NCBI RefSeq assembly: GCF_000003815.2
Contig: NC_049983.1
Location: forward strand, 9,858,779-9,922,778
Source of the DNA: Branchiostoma floridae
Lineage: Eukaryota; Chordata; Leptocardii; Amphioxiformes; Branchiostomatidae
Reading direction: 5' to 3'
Length of the DNA: 64,000 nt
Part shown: piece by piece, positions 1 through 12,200 of the stretch
How positions within the stretch are numbered: position 1 is the stretch's first letter
How the letters are laid out: the number at the start of each line of letters is the position of its first letter
Made by a program: the position numbers and the translations under genes
Notes under the pieces: generated by a model
Told to the model about the DNA's origin: nothing
Database searches by the model: none
Seen by the model: the letters and a program-made list of their open reading frames with translations, nothing else

Positions 1-98
1 GAAATCCAAGTGGTGTTACTCTAATACTAAAAGTTGGGCTACGTTTACTGGTATATGGTGATATGTTGTAATGCTGAAAATAGAGCTACTTCTGTGTT

Positions 99-175
99 GA
101 TGAAAGGTTAGACATCCAGGTAATAAGATAAGCCGAGTAATAGTTACTAGCTAGAGGTGTGGGTAACTGGATAAT
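99..175 (+). repeat. Inverted-repeat element family A, partial copy
   Basis: Begins GATGAAAGGTTAGACATCC and continues AGGTAATAAGATA, then ...GGTAACTGGATA. The same terminal sequence recurs at 15317, 21790, 31957 (reverse end) and 33340. It lies in the intron before the first visible cadherin exon. Confidence 0.55.
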
Positions 176-267
176 ACATACAAAGCCCACACCTCAAGTA
201 TAGAGTTAGAGCAAGCTATAAACTATAAGAAATAAGCAAATAAAATCTACGAACATACTATCCACAG

Positions 268-3200
268 GTAATGACGGTGTGATAGTTTACACCATGCCGA
301 CCTACACAAACTTCCGTCTGGACGAGAACACGGGAGAGATCACTCTAAAGGCGGAGCTGGACTACGAGACCACCCAGTCGTACGAGCTCGTGGTGACGGC
401 GACGGACCAAAGTGCCGCATCAGCCGACAGACAGAGCGCAAGGTAAACGACTTGTTACGAACGCATTTTCTGATACAGTGTAGTACATATAAACGGGATA
501 TTCTCAACTTGAACACGCACGGATTGACCCCATAGAGCCAAACGCTTTGTTCAAGGCACTCAAACTAAATGAAATCCTTTGCCTTTCACTTGTAAATGCA
601 CGGTAGTTATTAATAAAAATGTTACAAAGATATAAAAACTGACATATCAGTGTCACATTTGTTTAAGCGGTTTAAACTAATTGCATGTCAGCGTTGTTGT
701 TTGCATCTATGTAACCATATTACGGTAGTAGTTTATTGCCAATTTTTGCCCGTGGGCTAATTGCAGGTAACATGAAAACATATAGAAAGTGTCTACTTTA
801 GTCTAAAAGCTAACTCTATTAGATTCTGGGTTATCGGGTCCGACTTGTAGGTTATATATAAACGGGATCCTAATTGATCTCCAATTTCTCTATTCACAGC
901 GTCACTGTCTACGTCACCGTGAATGACGTCAACGACAACGAGCCGTCCTGTAGCCCCGCCACCTACACGGCCACCATCGCGGAGGACACCGCCGACGCCA
1001 CCGCCATCGTCACGCTGGTCTGCGATGACCTGGACTCCGGCGTGAACGACGACCTGGTGTACGCCATCACGGACGGGGACGGTCTGGGACAGTTCGCCGT
1101 CAGCACGGCAGGGGTCGTCAGCGTCGTCAAGGATGGGACTGACGACTTGGACTTCGAGACGACGCAGACGTACTCACTGGAGGTAGAAGTGACCGACTCT
1201 GGCGTGCCAGCACTGACAACTACTGTTCAGGTAAAAGCGCGTTTTAAAACATTAGATGCTATATGTGTATATCCTTGGACAAAGAATTTGTATAGTGGGT
1301 CGAGGACAACCTTAACTGTGAAACGCCTCTAAAGGTAATTTATGTGTGATGTGTGTATGGAATATCTACATAAATACTCAATGCACAAGTATGTTTGCAA
1401 TGTTCCACGGATCCGAGACGATCAATGTACAATGCAAAGAAGTCATTTCGCTTATATATTGCTATTGGTAACCTTCTTGCATATCCTCTGACAATCAATA
1501 TATCTTGAGATGTCCATGTAGCTCAACTGGTAGCAGCCTCACAGTTGAGCTCCAAATTCCAATTAGTTGGTAACTGGGAGATCTCGGCTCAAAACCTGGG
1601 AAGAGCATCTCAGTTGGGGCTGCACGCGTCTTTCGGAAGGGTAACGTCGAATTGAGGGTCCCGTTTTTGAGGAGGTGCCTCAAGTACGTTAAAGGGGAAG
1701 GGCTAGCAACCCCTTCCTGTAGAAAATATAACGTTACTCTGCTACAGAAACAGGAAAGAAACTTGCTGACCTACGTCCCACTATGTATCTATCAAATTTA
1801 ACAGTTGAATAGCAACAGAACATTCTTTCTCAGTGTCATTTTTACTTTTACACAAACAACGAATCACAGAAAGAACCTGCTTGTTCCACAGGTTGGGGTG
1901 ACGTTGACCGACGTTAACGAGTACGCCCCTGACTTTGACCCTGACGCCTCGGCCGTCAGCTCCTACAGTATCAACATCGCAGAGAACGTGGCCGTGGGGT
2001 CAGCTGTCATGACCATCACTGCTAACGACAACGACACGGCTCAGTCTGTAACCTTCTCATTCAACCCCTCCAGTAACAAGTTCCTCATCGACGCAGACTC
2101 AGGTACGTCTTGTCTTGTTTGATATGACAAAATTCCAACTAAATAAGATAAAGTTCTTAAAATAAAGTCCTAAAACGGAATTTGGGTCTGGCGTTTTGCA
2201 TACTTTGAGACTGACTTGTTCTTTTCTAGGGCCAACATTTTATTGATTTGAATTTGTTATTTTCTATTTCATAACACACGTTCTTGGTCATGCTTTTCTA
2301 ATTTTCTATACACACTTTTCTAAGCTGAGATATTTGCATATTGTAGCTCATGTTATAACCTCCTTCGCAGGGTTTTAGGAGCGGCTGTGTTTATTGAGTA
2401 GGCAGGGTGCTGATTCGCAATTTCTAACACAAAGGCCAGGTTGTCATGCCAAAAAATTCAAACTCGACAATTCTGCGAATAACCCCCACCCCTTACGAAC
2501 GCTATCGCCCCTAAATACGGAGAAGGAGGCTACGATCGATTGTGAGCAGTTCGTAGCTGATATTCACTGACAAGTAGTTAACAATATATCAACCAATTGC
2601 AGGGGAGATCACAGTGAAGTCCAGCCTGGATTACGAGTCGGTCACCTCCTACGCACTGAAGGTAGAGGCTGTGGACTCCGGCTCTCCGGCGAAGACCAGT
2701 ACCGTGGACCTGGCCTTCTCCATCACTGATGTTAACGACAACGACCCGGTGTTCAGTCCCACGTCTTACGCCATACAGGTAATAGTAATGGCCTTTGACT
2801 CATACTTTGACACACCGTTAAAGAAATTTGCGATTGGGGTACATTACACATTAATGGTATAATTAGGCAGATATATCATGAACTGTATTAGATTGCAATG
2901 CCCGGACCCACAAGAGTGACTGAAGTTAAGGTCTCCTTCGAACCACGATGGACGAACGACAGCACCAGATTGTGATGGACTCCTTCCAGTCATAAGGCAA
3001 AATAGGTGTTTTTTTCACAATGAAAAACATGTTAGATATCACATTCATTTTTTACTCTAAGTGTCTCACATATACCCACTGAGACACTATAAATGAAATC
3101 CAAAATCAAACTGCGTATTTACAATGTTCAACAATTTTACCACCTTTACTTTGTAGGTCCAAGAAAATACCACAAACGGCGCAGTGGTGGTGTCCACGAC

Positions 3201-6200
3201 TTGTACAGACGTGGAAGACGCCACTGTTGTGTACACCATGTTCGACGGGAACACCGGGAACGTATTCGCCGTCGATACAAACGGTGACATCATAATGCAG
3301 AGCAATACCAACCTAGACTACGAAACCCTGACGGAGTACACTCTCCGAGTAACCTGTAGGGACTCCACGTTTCCAGAGAGGACCGTCACGGCTACCGTAC
3401 AGATAGAGGTGACCGGGTATAATGAAGACACGCCGGCTTTTACCAACTCAGCCCTGGCTACCTTCGCCGCAGACACGTACTCAGGTAAGTACTAGAAAGA
3501 AGTTGCTTTGGTGGTTGGATGTAGAGTTAACATATGATTGATATTAACTTATCATATGTTTAAGATGGGATATATGTACAGAGCATTCAATTGAAAAAAT
3601 ACGACCATTCTAACTCCTTTTCCGCTTCTGCTACAGTTACTATAATTAACGACTGTCTGTCAGTATTGATGTAATCGACCTTTGGCGTAAAGATCAAAGA
3701 TGTTAAATTATATGTTTTTCTATAGTAGAAAATATTTTATAAATGAAGGCCTTTATTGTATATATTTGGACAATACTGCAATTTCATATGTAGTGAAAAG
3801 GCATGGCTTTTTCTAATATTTTATGACTAATATGACTAATATTTTATATATCTCTAGCGACCATCTCCGAGGACAGTCCCCTGGGAGACACTGTGACTCA
3901 GGTGTCGGCTACTGACACCGATGCTGACGCGGACGGAACCATCTACTACTCCATCACTAGTGGCAACAGCGAGGGCAAGTTCTACATCGACAGCAGCACA
4001 GGTAAGCTTAGAGAACTTCATATTCAATACTTATATAAATCTAGCAGGAAATCTTCATGTTCAACTCTATGAAACAAAGACTCTACGTGGGCTCCATCAA
4101 TATGTGAGCATTATGGAGTATGTTATTATCTTCATTAAGAGGGTTATCTTTTCGGTACCGTGCATTTTCACTTTCGCCAATAAGTTTGTGTTAGGTGCCG
4201 TCTGTCTGTCTGTGTGTGTGTTACAAGCATAGCGCGAAAACCTACAGATTGACAAGTATTTGGTTTGTCAGTAGGGGTTAATTCGTTGTCTTTGGAAAAC
4301 AAGTCTTATTTGATAATGGGCCTCTAAGCGACTTTCTACGGCACTGCAGCGAAACGTCACACTCTAATATAAAACGCCAATGATAATCTACAGCGGGATG
4401 AAAATTAGCACTATCCCAAAATACATGTGGATTGACAGCATGTTTAATAACTTATCATTGTATTCCAGGCTATATTATGGTAAACAAAGAGCTTGACCGC
4501 GAGGCGACGGCGTCCTACGTACTGATAACGACGGCTACAGACGGCGGGACGTCCCCCACCCTCTCCTCCACCGCCACGGTCAGCGTCACGGTATCGGACG
4601 TGAACGACAACACGCCTATATGTGTGCCGTCTATATACAGCAACACGCTAGCAGAGAGCTCCGCCGCCGGGACCGTTGTGGCAAATATTGCATGCAGGTA
4701 ATGTAGTATTTTTTAAACCACTAGAAGCTGCAACCAACTGTGAATCCAACAAATTCTATGGAGAACTTTTTTTTATGATTGAAGTGTTTTATCGTCTTTT
4801 CAAATGACACTTTTACATCTTGCATCATAGACGGTTACACAAATGCAGATTTGTTCGCAGTACGGCTACAATTTGATCTTAACTAGTTTTAGAAATACCA
4901 TTTATCCACTGAGCTTACGAATACAATTCAACGACAAGGTCAAAAACCCATTGTTATTTCCTTCTTACTGATCTTAACGTCGCCGTTCTGCTTTTTTAAC
5001 ACCACGCTTGTTCCCGTTATAGTGACAACGACGACGGCGTGAACTCACAGCTGACTTACACCATCATGTCCGGGGATGATCAGGGTCAATTCTCAGTTGG
5101 CACAACGGGCAGCTTGACTATTGGAACCTCCCTAAACTACGAGGACATTCAGGAATACTCCATGATCATTCAAGGTACGTATACATGTACTTTCTTTCAC
5201 TATCTAACTTCGGAAGATCTGAAATTCATTTTTTTCCAGTAGTTTACTTCATTTTAAAGTTTACCTATTTCAATGTTTGCTTTAATCCGCCTCATATTAC
5301 CCTGTGGATACGTTTGAACTTCGCACTTTCTTCCCTCTCTCCCGCCGCGATCGGCAATGACGTAATTGTATTTCAATCTCGTTCTGAGATTTGTCTGACG
5401 CCACTGATCAGAATCAGACCAACTTTGGATAAATTTCCATAATACAGATCAATGCAACAATTATGAGTAATAATTTAGACACGCACTCCGTTGTACTAGT
5501 ATCCCTACTGGTATATATTGTGGGAAGAAACAACCTTTTAGATAATTAAGGATAACGGTTTAATAATTGTTCAAAATTTATTTGCAGTATCGGACAGTGC
5601 CACCACTCCTCTCGCCACTAACGTGACGGTAGCTGTGGACGTGACGGGAGTGAACGAGTTTACCCCGGTCTTCAACCCTACCTCCTACGCCGTGAACATC
5701 AGTGAGAACTCCACACAGGGCATCACTGTGGAAACTGTGATTGCCACTGACGGCGACTTCGGAAGCCAAGGTGAGAACTGTTTTTACTGCCAAAACAAGA
5801 CAGAGAAGCCCCTGGGACTACAAACTAAGATTATCAGTGGTCAGGAATCAGAACTTGAATTATTACCTTCGTAAAGAAGGCTGTATTGTTGATGGACTTA
5901 GTGTATGTGTCTGAATTTCTGTGAATAGCATAATTCGAGACGTTGTGGATGGCCTCGATGATATATGAAAGGCGGGTACGAACCTCCTTTGGGAAAACGA
6001 AGGTCATGTCTGATTATGGGCCTCCTTGTGACTTTCCAGCGGAATTTCCGGTTTTGATATGTCGTGTTCTGTACTGTGGTCGCTATTTTTGAGTGGTGCA
6101 TAGTTCTTGTACAAAAAATCATAATACTGATGTAGAAAATGAAGGGACAACAGCAACTTATTTTTCATTCTTCGCAGGAGATATCGGCTACCACATCAGC

Positions 6201-9200
6201 GCAGGAAACAGCGAACAGAAGTTCGTCATCGATAGCAGCTCTGGTGCCATCGGGCTTGCCCAGACCCTGGACCGGGAGACCACAGCGAGCTACCAGCTTA
6301 CCGTCCTGGCCATAGACGACGGCGGAGCGTCCGCTCTGACGGGCACCACGACAGTCACGGTCACCGTCACGGATGAGAACGACAACACGCCGGTGTTCGC
6401 GCAGTCTCTCTACACGGTGGCCCTGGACGAGACTACCGCGTCTGGCTCTCCTGTCGTCACGGTGGCCGCTACGGACATTGATGAAGGGATGAACGCTGAC
6501 ATTCAGTACTCTATCGTCAGTGGCAACACGAACAACGACCTCGCCATCGATGCAACCACAGGTATGATATTTCTTGTGATGGGTATGTTTTATTTACTCG
6601 CATATTTTTGTTTGCTTTTGCGATAGTTCCCCGGAAGGGCGATTAGGTTTGCTTTTAAAAACTAAATTTAAAACATAGTACCTTTAAATACACAAATTTA
6701 AAGATATCTAAGCAATTAAAACAAGTTGAAAGGGTTGTCATAATCAGTCGTTTAGGGTAGCAAACACTTTCTATTGTCATTGACAGGGAGCTGTTGATAT
6801 GCTGTAGAAGAAACTGCTTTAAAAGTATAAATGTTTTGCAATTTCTTGAATAACAATTGATTTTGGTATCGTATTATCTTCGCCGAAGTGCCTGACTAAT
6901 GTTTTTGTAACTATTACTTCTTCAGGTGCTGTGACGCTAAGCAATCCTCTCAACTACGAGGTGACCGAAGACTACACGGTCGTCATCCGGGCTACAGACA
7001 TGGGATCCCCGGCAAACTCCGCAAACGCTACCCTCAGTCTAACCGTAAACGCTGTCAACGAATTTGCGCCGGACTTCACTCAAAGCTTCTGGTCCGTGTC
7101 CATCCTGGAGAACTCTACCTATGGAGACATTGTGGCCACCGTGGCGGCCACAGATGATGACAGTTACGCGGACGGTACTGTAGTGTTCTCTATCACAAAC
7201 GGAAACGGGGAGGCCAAGTTCCAGATGGAGACCACTACTGGTGTCATCAAGCTTACAGCCAACCTGGACCGCGAGAACACAGACTTCTACAACCTGACCG
7301 TGCAAGCTACAGACATGGCTACTTCACCACTCTCCAACAGCTCGTACGTGGAAGTAACGGTTATAGATTCCAATGACAACTACCCAACCTTCAGTCCCAC
7401 AGTGTACAGCGCCACAGTGCCTGAGGACCAAGCCATCTCGTCTACGGTAGTTACCGTAGCCGTCACAGACGCTGATATCGGTACTAACGCTGATATCGCC
7501 TATTCCATCACAGCAGGTAACCTAGAAGGAAAATTCGGCATTCAGTCAAACGGAGCGGTTACCCTTGCCGATACATTAAACTATGAAAATACCACCCAGT
7601 ACACGCTCACAATCACGGCCACAGACGACGGCTACCCGCCACTTTCCTCGGAGGCAACCGTCTCTATAACCGTCGGTGCTGTGAACGAGTTCGCCCCGGT
7701 CTTCGACCAAGACCCATACACTGCTTCAGTGAACGAGAACGCTACTATCGGTACTGTGGTCACGGCGGTTAACGCCACCGATGACGACGACGGAACCCAG
7801 GGTCTGGTCCTCTACTCCATCGTGGCTGGTAACTCAGAACGAAAGTGGGTCATTGACGAAGAATCCGGTAACATCTCTGTCGCTACAACCCTAGACCGCG
7901 AGACTACGGACAACTACGAACTGACCGTCAGGGCTTATGACTCTTACGGCGTGTCACCTTTCAACTACACCGAAGTCAACGTTACCATTACTGTGCTAGA
8001 CATAAACGACAACGAACCTGTATTTGATCCGCAAACGTATAGTATCTCCATCCTAGAGGGCGCTCTTGTGGGTACCACAGTCGTCAAAGTGACATCAACA
8101 GACTTGGACATGAATGCCAACGCCGTGCATGATTACGTCATCTCCGCCGGAAATACCGGAGACGCGTTCGAGCTCAGCAACGACGAAATTCTGCTGAAGA
8201 ATAAGCTCAACCACGAAACCGTCGGTCTCTATACGCTAACGATCCAAGCTACCGACCAGGGCGACCCGGTCCTGACCGGCGAGGCGACAGTGACTGTAAC
8301 TGTTCTGGCGGAGAACGAGTTCCAGCCGGTGTTCCAGGAAGACAGTTCCACCGTCGTGGTTTCCGAGGACGCGGTTCTCGGCACGCTGATCTATAACGCC
8401 AACGCTACGGACAACGACACGGGAACGTACGGGAACCTGGAGTTCTACATCACCGCCGGCAACGGCGACAACGGCGCTACCTTCCTCTGCGACTCATCCA
8501 CGGGTGAAGTCCGACTGGGGACGTACCTGGACCGTGAAACGAACGCGTCCTACGTCCTGACCATCACTGTCTATGACCACGATGCCGACGACGCCAACAC
8601 CATGAACGACACCATGGAAGTGACCGTCACCGTATCGGACGTCAACGACAACAAACCGACGTTTTCGGCCGACCAATTCAACGTATTTGTCACAGAAAAC
8701 GTTCCAAGCGGATCCTTAGTGACAACCATGATGGCTGATGATATTGACGCCGGTGCCAATGCTGACGTGGTGTACAGTATTGTCTACGGCAGTTCTAACT
8801 TTGTCATTGATTCCAGCACGGGATACATCACGACAAACACTGCTGACCTTGACCGTGAGACTCAGGACTGGTACTACCTCACCGTCAAGGCCGCGGACCA
8901 AGGCTCCCCGGTCCTGTCCAGTGTAGTCGGAGTGACCATCTGGGTAACTGACGAAAACGACAACACTCCAGTCTTCAACCCAGACAACTACATCATCAAC
9001 ATTGAGGAGGATGTAGCAGTCAACAGCGCGTTCTATATGCTAAGAGCAAACGATGCTGATAGCGGTACAAACGCAGATCTGACTTACAGCATAACAAGCG
9101 GTGACGCATTGGGACAGTTTTCTATAGCCACTAACGGGGAGGTCAGCGTGGTCTCGAATTTGGACAGGGAGACAACTGGTCAGTACATTCTGGATGTGTT

Positions 9201-12200
9201 TGTCCAAGATGGCGGTAGTCCTTCGCTAAACGCCACCGCCACAGTCACAGTAAACGTTCTGGACGTGAATGACAACTTCCCAGTTTTCTCATCCGACCCT
9301 TACACTGTTTCCGTGTATGAAGACATAGCCGTCGGCGCTACCGTAGCCGACGTCACCGCAACCGACGCTGACTCGGGCACAAACGCGCAGGTGTCGTACA
9401 CAATCATAGGCGGCAACGAAGAAAACAAGTTTGTCGTCAACCAGGCTGATGGTCCTCTCCTACTTGCGAATTCCCTCGACCGCGAAAGCAACGACACGTA
9501 CAATATCACCCTACGGGCTTACGACGGAGGCAGCCCGAGCCTTTCCACCACTGTTACGGTGTACGTGACGGTTCTAGACGTGAACGACAACACCGCCTTG
9601 TGGACTGACGCCAACTACACGTTCTATGTCTCCGAGGACGCGGCGGTCGGTACCAGCGTCGGTAACATCAGCGCTAGCGACATTGACATCTCTAACAACG
9701 CTGACCTGAGATATTCTATAACCAATGGCGACTCGAGCAATCAGTTCGCTATTGTAGACACCACGGGCAACATTACCGTGAACGGCGCACTAGACAGGGA
9801 GGCAATCACAAACTACACCCTTACCGTACAAGTGACAGACTTGGGAAACCCTGCACTACAGAACAGCGTCACTGTGCTAATCATTGTCAACGACGTCAAT
9901 GACAACAACCCCATCTTCACACAGACGCTCTACGAAACACAGTACGTAGAGAACAGCAACACTGGTCTGAGTGTCCTGACTGTGACCGCGACTGATACAG
10001 ACAACGGGACAAACGCTGCGATCACATACAGCATCTCAAATACCAGTACTACGGGACTGAGCTACTTCAACATAGACTCCAGCACGGGAGAAGTCACCAT
10101 CGGGTCGTCCTTAGATCGGGAAGCGGACGAGATCGTGACTTTTGTCGTGCTAGCGACGGACGGAGGGAACCCGGCTCTGACTGGGACTACAACGGTCAGA
10201 GTAAACGTCACGGACCTGAACGACAATCCGCCAGTCTTTAACCCTGATTTCTACAGGTGAGAATACATCTTAAAGCAGTCTGACATTGGCTGACGGAATC
10301 TAATTACTGCTAACACCTTTTGGCAATTACGCAACATTTTTGCTTTGTGCTTTTTTCTCAAAACAAAGTACAAGTACTGGCATGATAAAGTAACTTCGTT
10401 GAATCACCATGTGGTTCTTAAAACATTGTTTTTACATACAACGTAAAAAGGTAAAGGTAAGGATGATCACTTAGCCTTCTTGGGGCCTTAGGGCAAGTGT
10501 GTTGTTATATATGTTTGGGGCACAGTATAGGAAGGCAGAGCCCATACCTTTTCTTCTACCGCCTTTTACCTCTCCATCAGAACATTGTTGGGTCGAGTGA
10601 GGAAAGTGCCTTTCCCGAGGACACGACGTTTAGAAAAAAACGTGTCCTCTAGCCAAGCCAAGCCATTCATCAAAAGTTCTTCCGATCTCACACACTCCTA
10701 GCAAATGGATACTATGACAGTTATATGCATATCCAAGGCTCTAAAAGATATTTTTGTCCATCTCCAGTATTGAGATCCCCTACGACTCCACCAGTACGGA
10801 GGTCCTGACGACAGTGTCGGCTACAGACGCCGACATCACCACCAATGCCGAGATCATCTTCTCCCTGGTGGACCAGACCGAGTTCTTCACCCTGGAGCCC
10901 TTCAGCGGGAACTTCAAAAGGCTGGCCGGGTCGGGAAGCCTGGAGAAGGATGTGAAGATCGTGGCCAGGGCCATCGGCAGAGACGGAGGTAAAGAGCTAC
11001 TGTGTCTTGGTCTTTGTGTTTTTCATAATTCCTTTCGTGTCAGGCAATTTAGTACCCTACTAGTAAAGTAGGGAAAGTAGTAAAAGTAGATTATTATACG
11101 CAGAACCTCGCACGTGGCTTTTACCCCGAAAGGCTCGCACGTTTTGGGGGTGTGGCCCCTATCCAGCTGTCAGCCAGTCAGATAATCACCTAAATGTTTT
11201 CGCTAGGTAAAGCTGATTCTTTGATTGAATGGCAGTTAATTAGAGGCCACGTCCACAAAAGTGGAAACATGGCATACTGCAAGCCACAGGAGAGGTTCTA
11301 TGTAGGACAATCTGAAACTATGGAAACTTGTGAAAGTAGGGCGGCAACATACATCTATATTTTTGTTGAGGAAAATTTTCAAACATAGACCTTTATCCCA
11401 TGTTTATCCTATTTGTTGATTTCCGGACCCAGCAAGCGAAAGATGGATATATTATACAATGTACATTTGACTCCCAAAACTTTACCATCTGCCGTTAACA
11501 GGTACTCCTCAGTTGTCCTCTGACCTGGGGTATATCCGGGTGGACACGTATGACGTGCAGGACGCATGTGTGAACCTGACCCTGGCCATCTCCTGCACCA
11601 GCTTCAGCGCGTCCCAGGCGGCCTTCCTCGCCTCCCTGTCGGCGCTCTTCTCACCCGGGCGGGCCGGGATCTCCTTCACAACCTGTTCGACCTCGGCTAG
11701 GAGAAGAAGGCTTCTACAGACGTGAGTTTTTGCATATATTTGTATAGTATTGGATACCATTGGGAAGTACACGGTTTCTCTACGGTGCTGAGTGTAATCC
11801 TGTCTACCCAGGTCGAGTACGTCTATCAGGCTGAGCGTACATAGAGAATTTTGGCCGGTATATTGGTTCCAATCTACGGGACGGCAGTGATCAGAAAAGC
11901 CATAACTGGAAAGAAAGGTTGTCTGATCTGAAATAGGCATATGAGTAGTAGGATTGGGCCCATAAAAATACCTCTTAACTTCCTCGTTAGATGGTTCCCA
12001 GGCCAATAGAAATGGTATAGCTCTAGAGAAGTGTGATGAATTAACTCTTACACTCTACACGGACTGTTAACGTTGTCATATGAAGTGTGACTGTTTGGAT
12101 TATGTTTCCAGAACAGAAGTCGACGATCAAACTTCAAGTTAGTCACATTGTAAATAATGTTTGCGTGTCTGTGAAAATATGACGTGTATGCAGTTTTAAG

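Noticed and set aside
11509-12006. 165-residue minus-strand open frame opposite the cadherin membrane-proximal exon
   Set aside because: Antisense shadow of a verified plus-strand exon and its intron; no splice or motif support.
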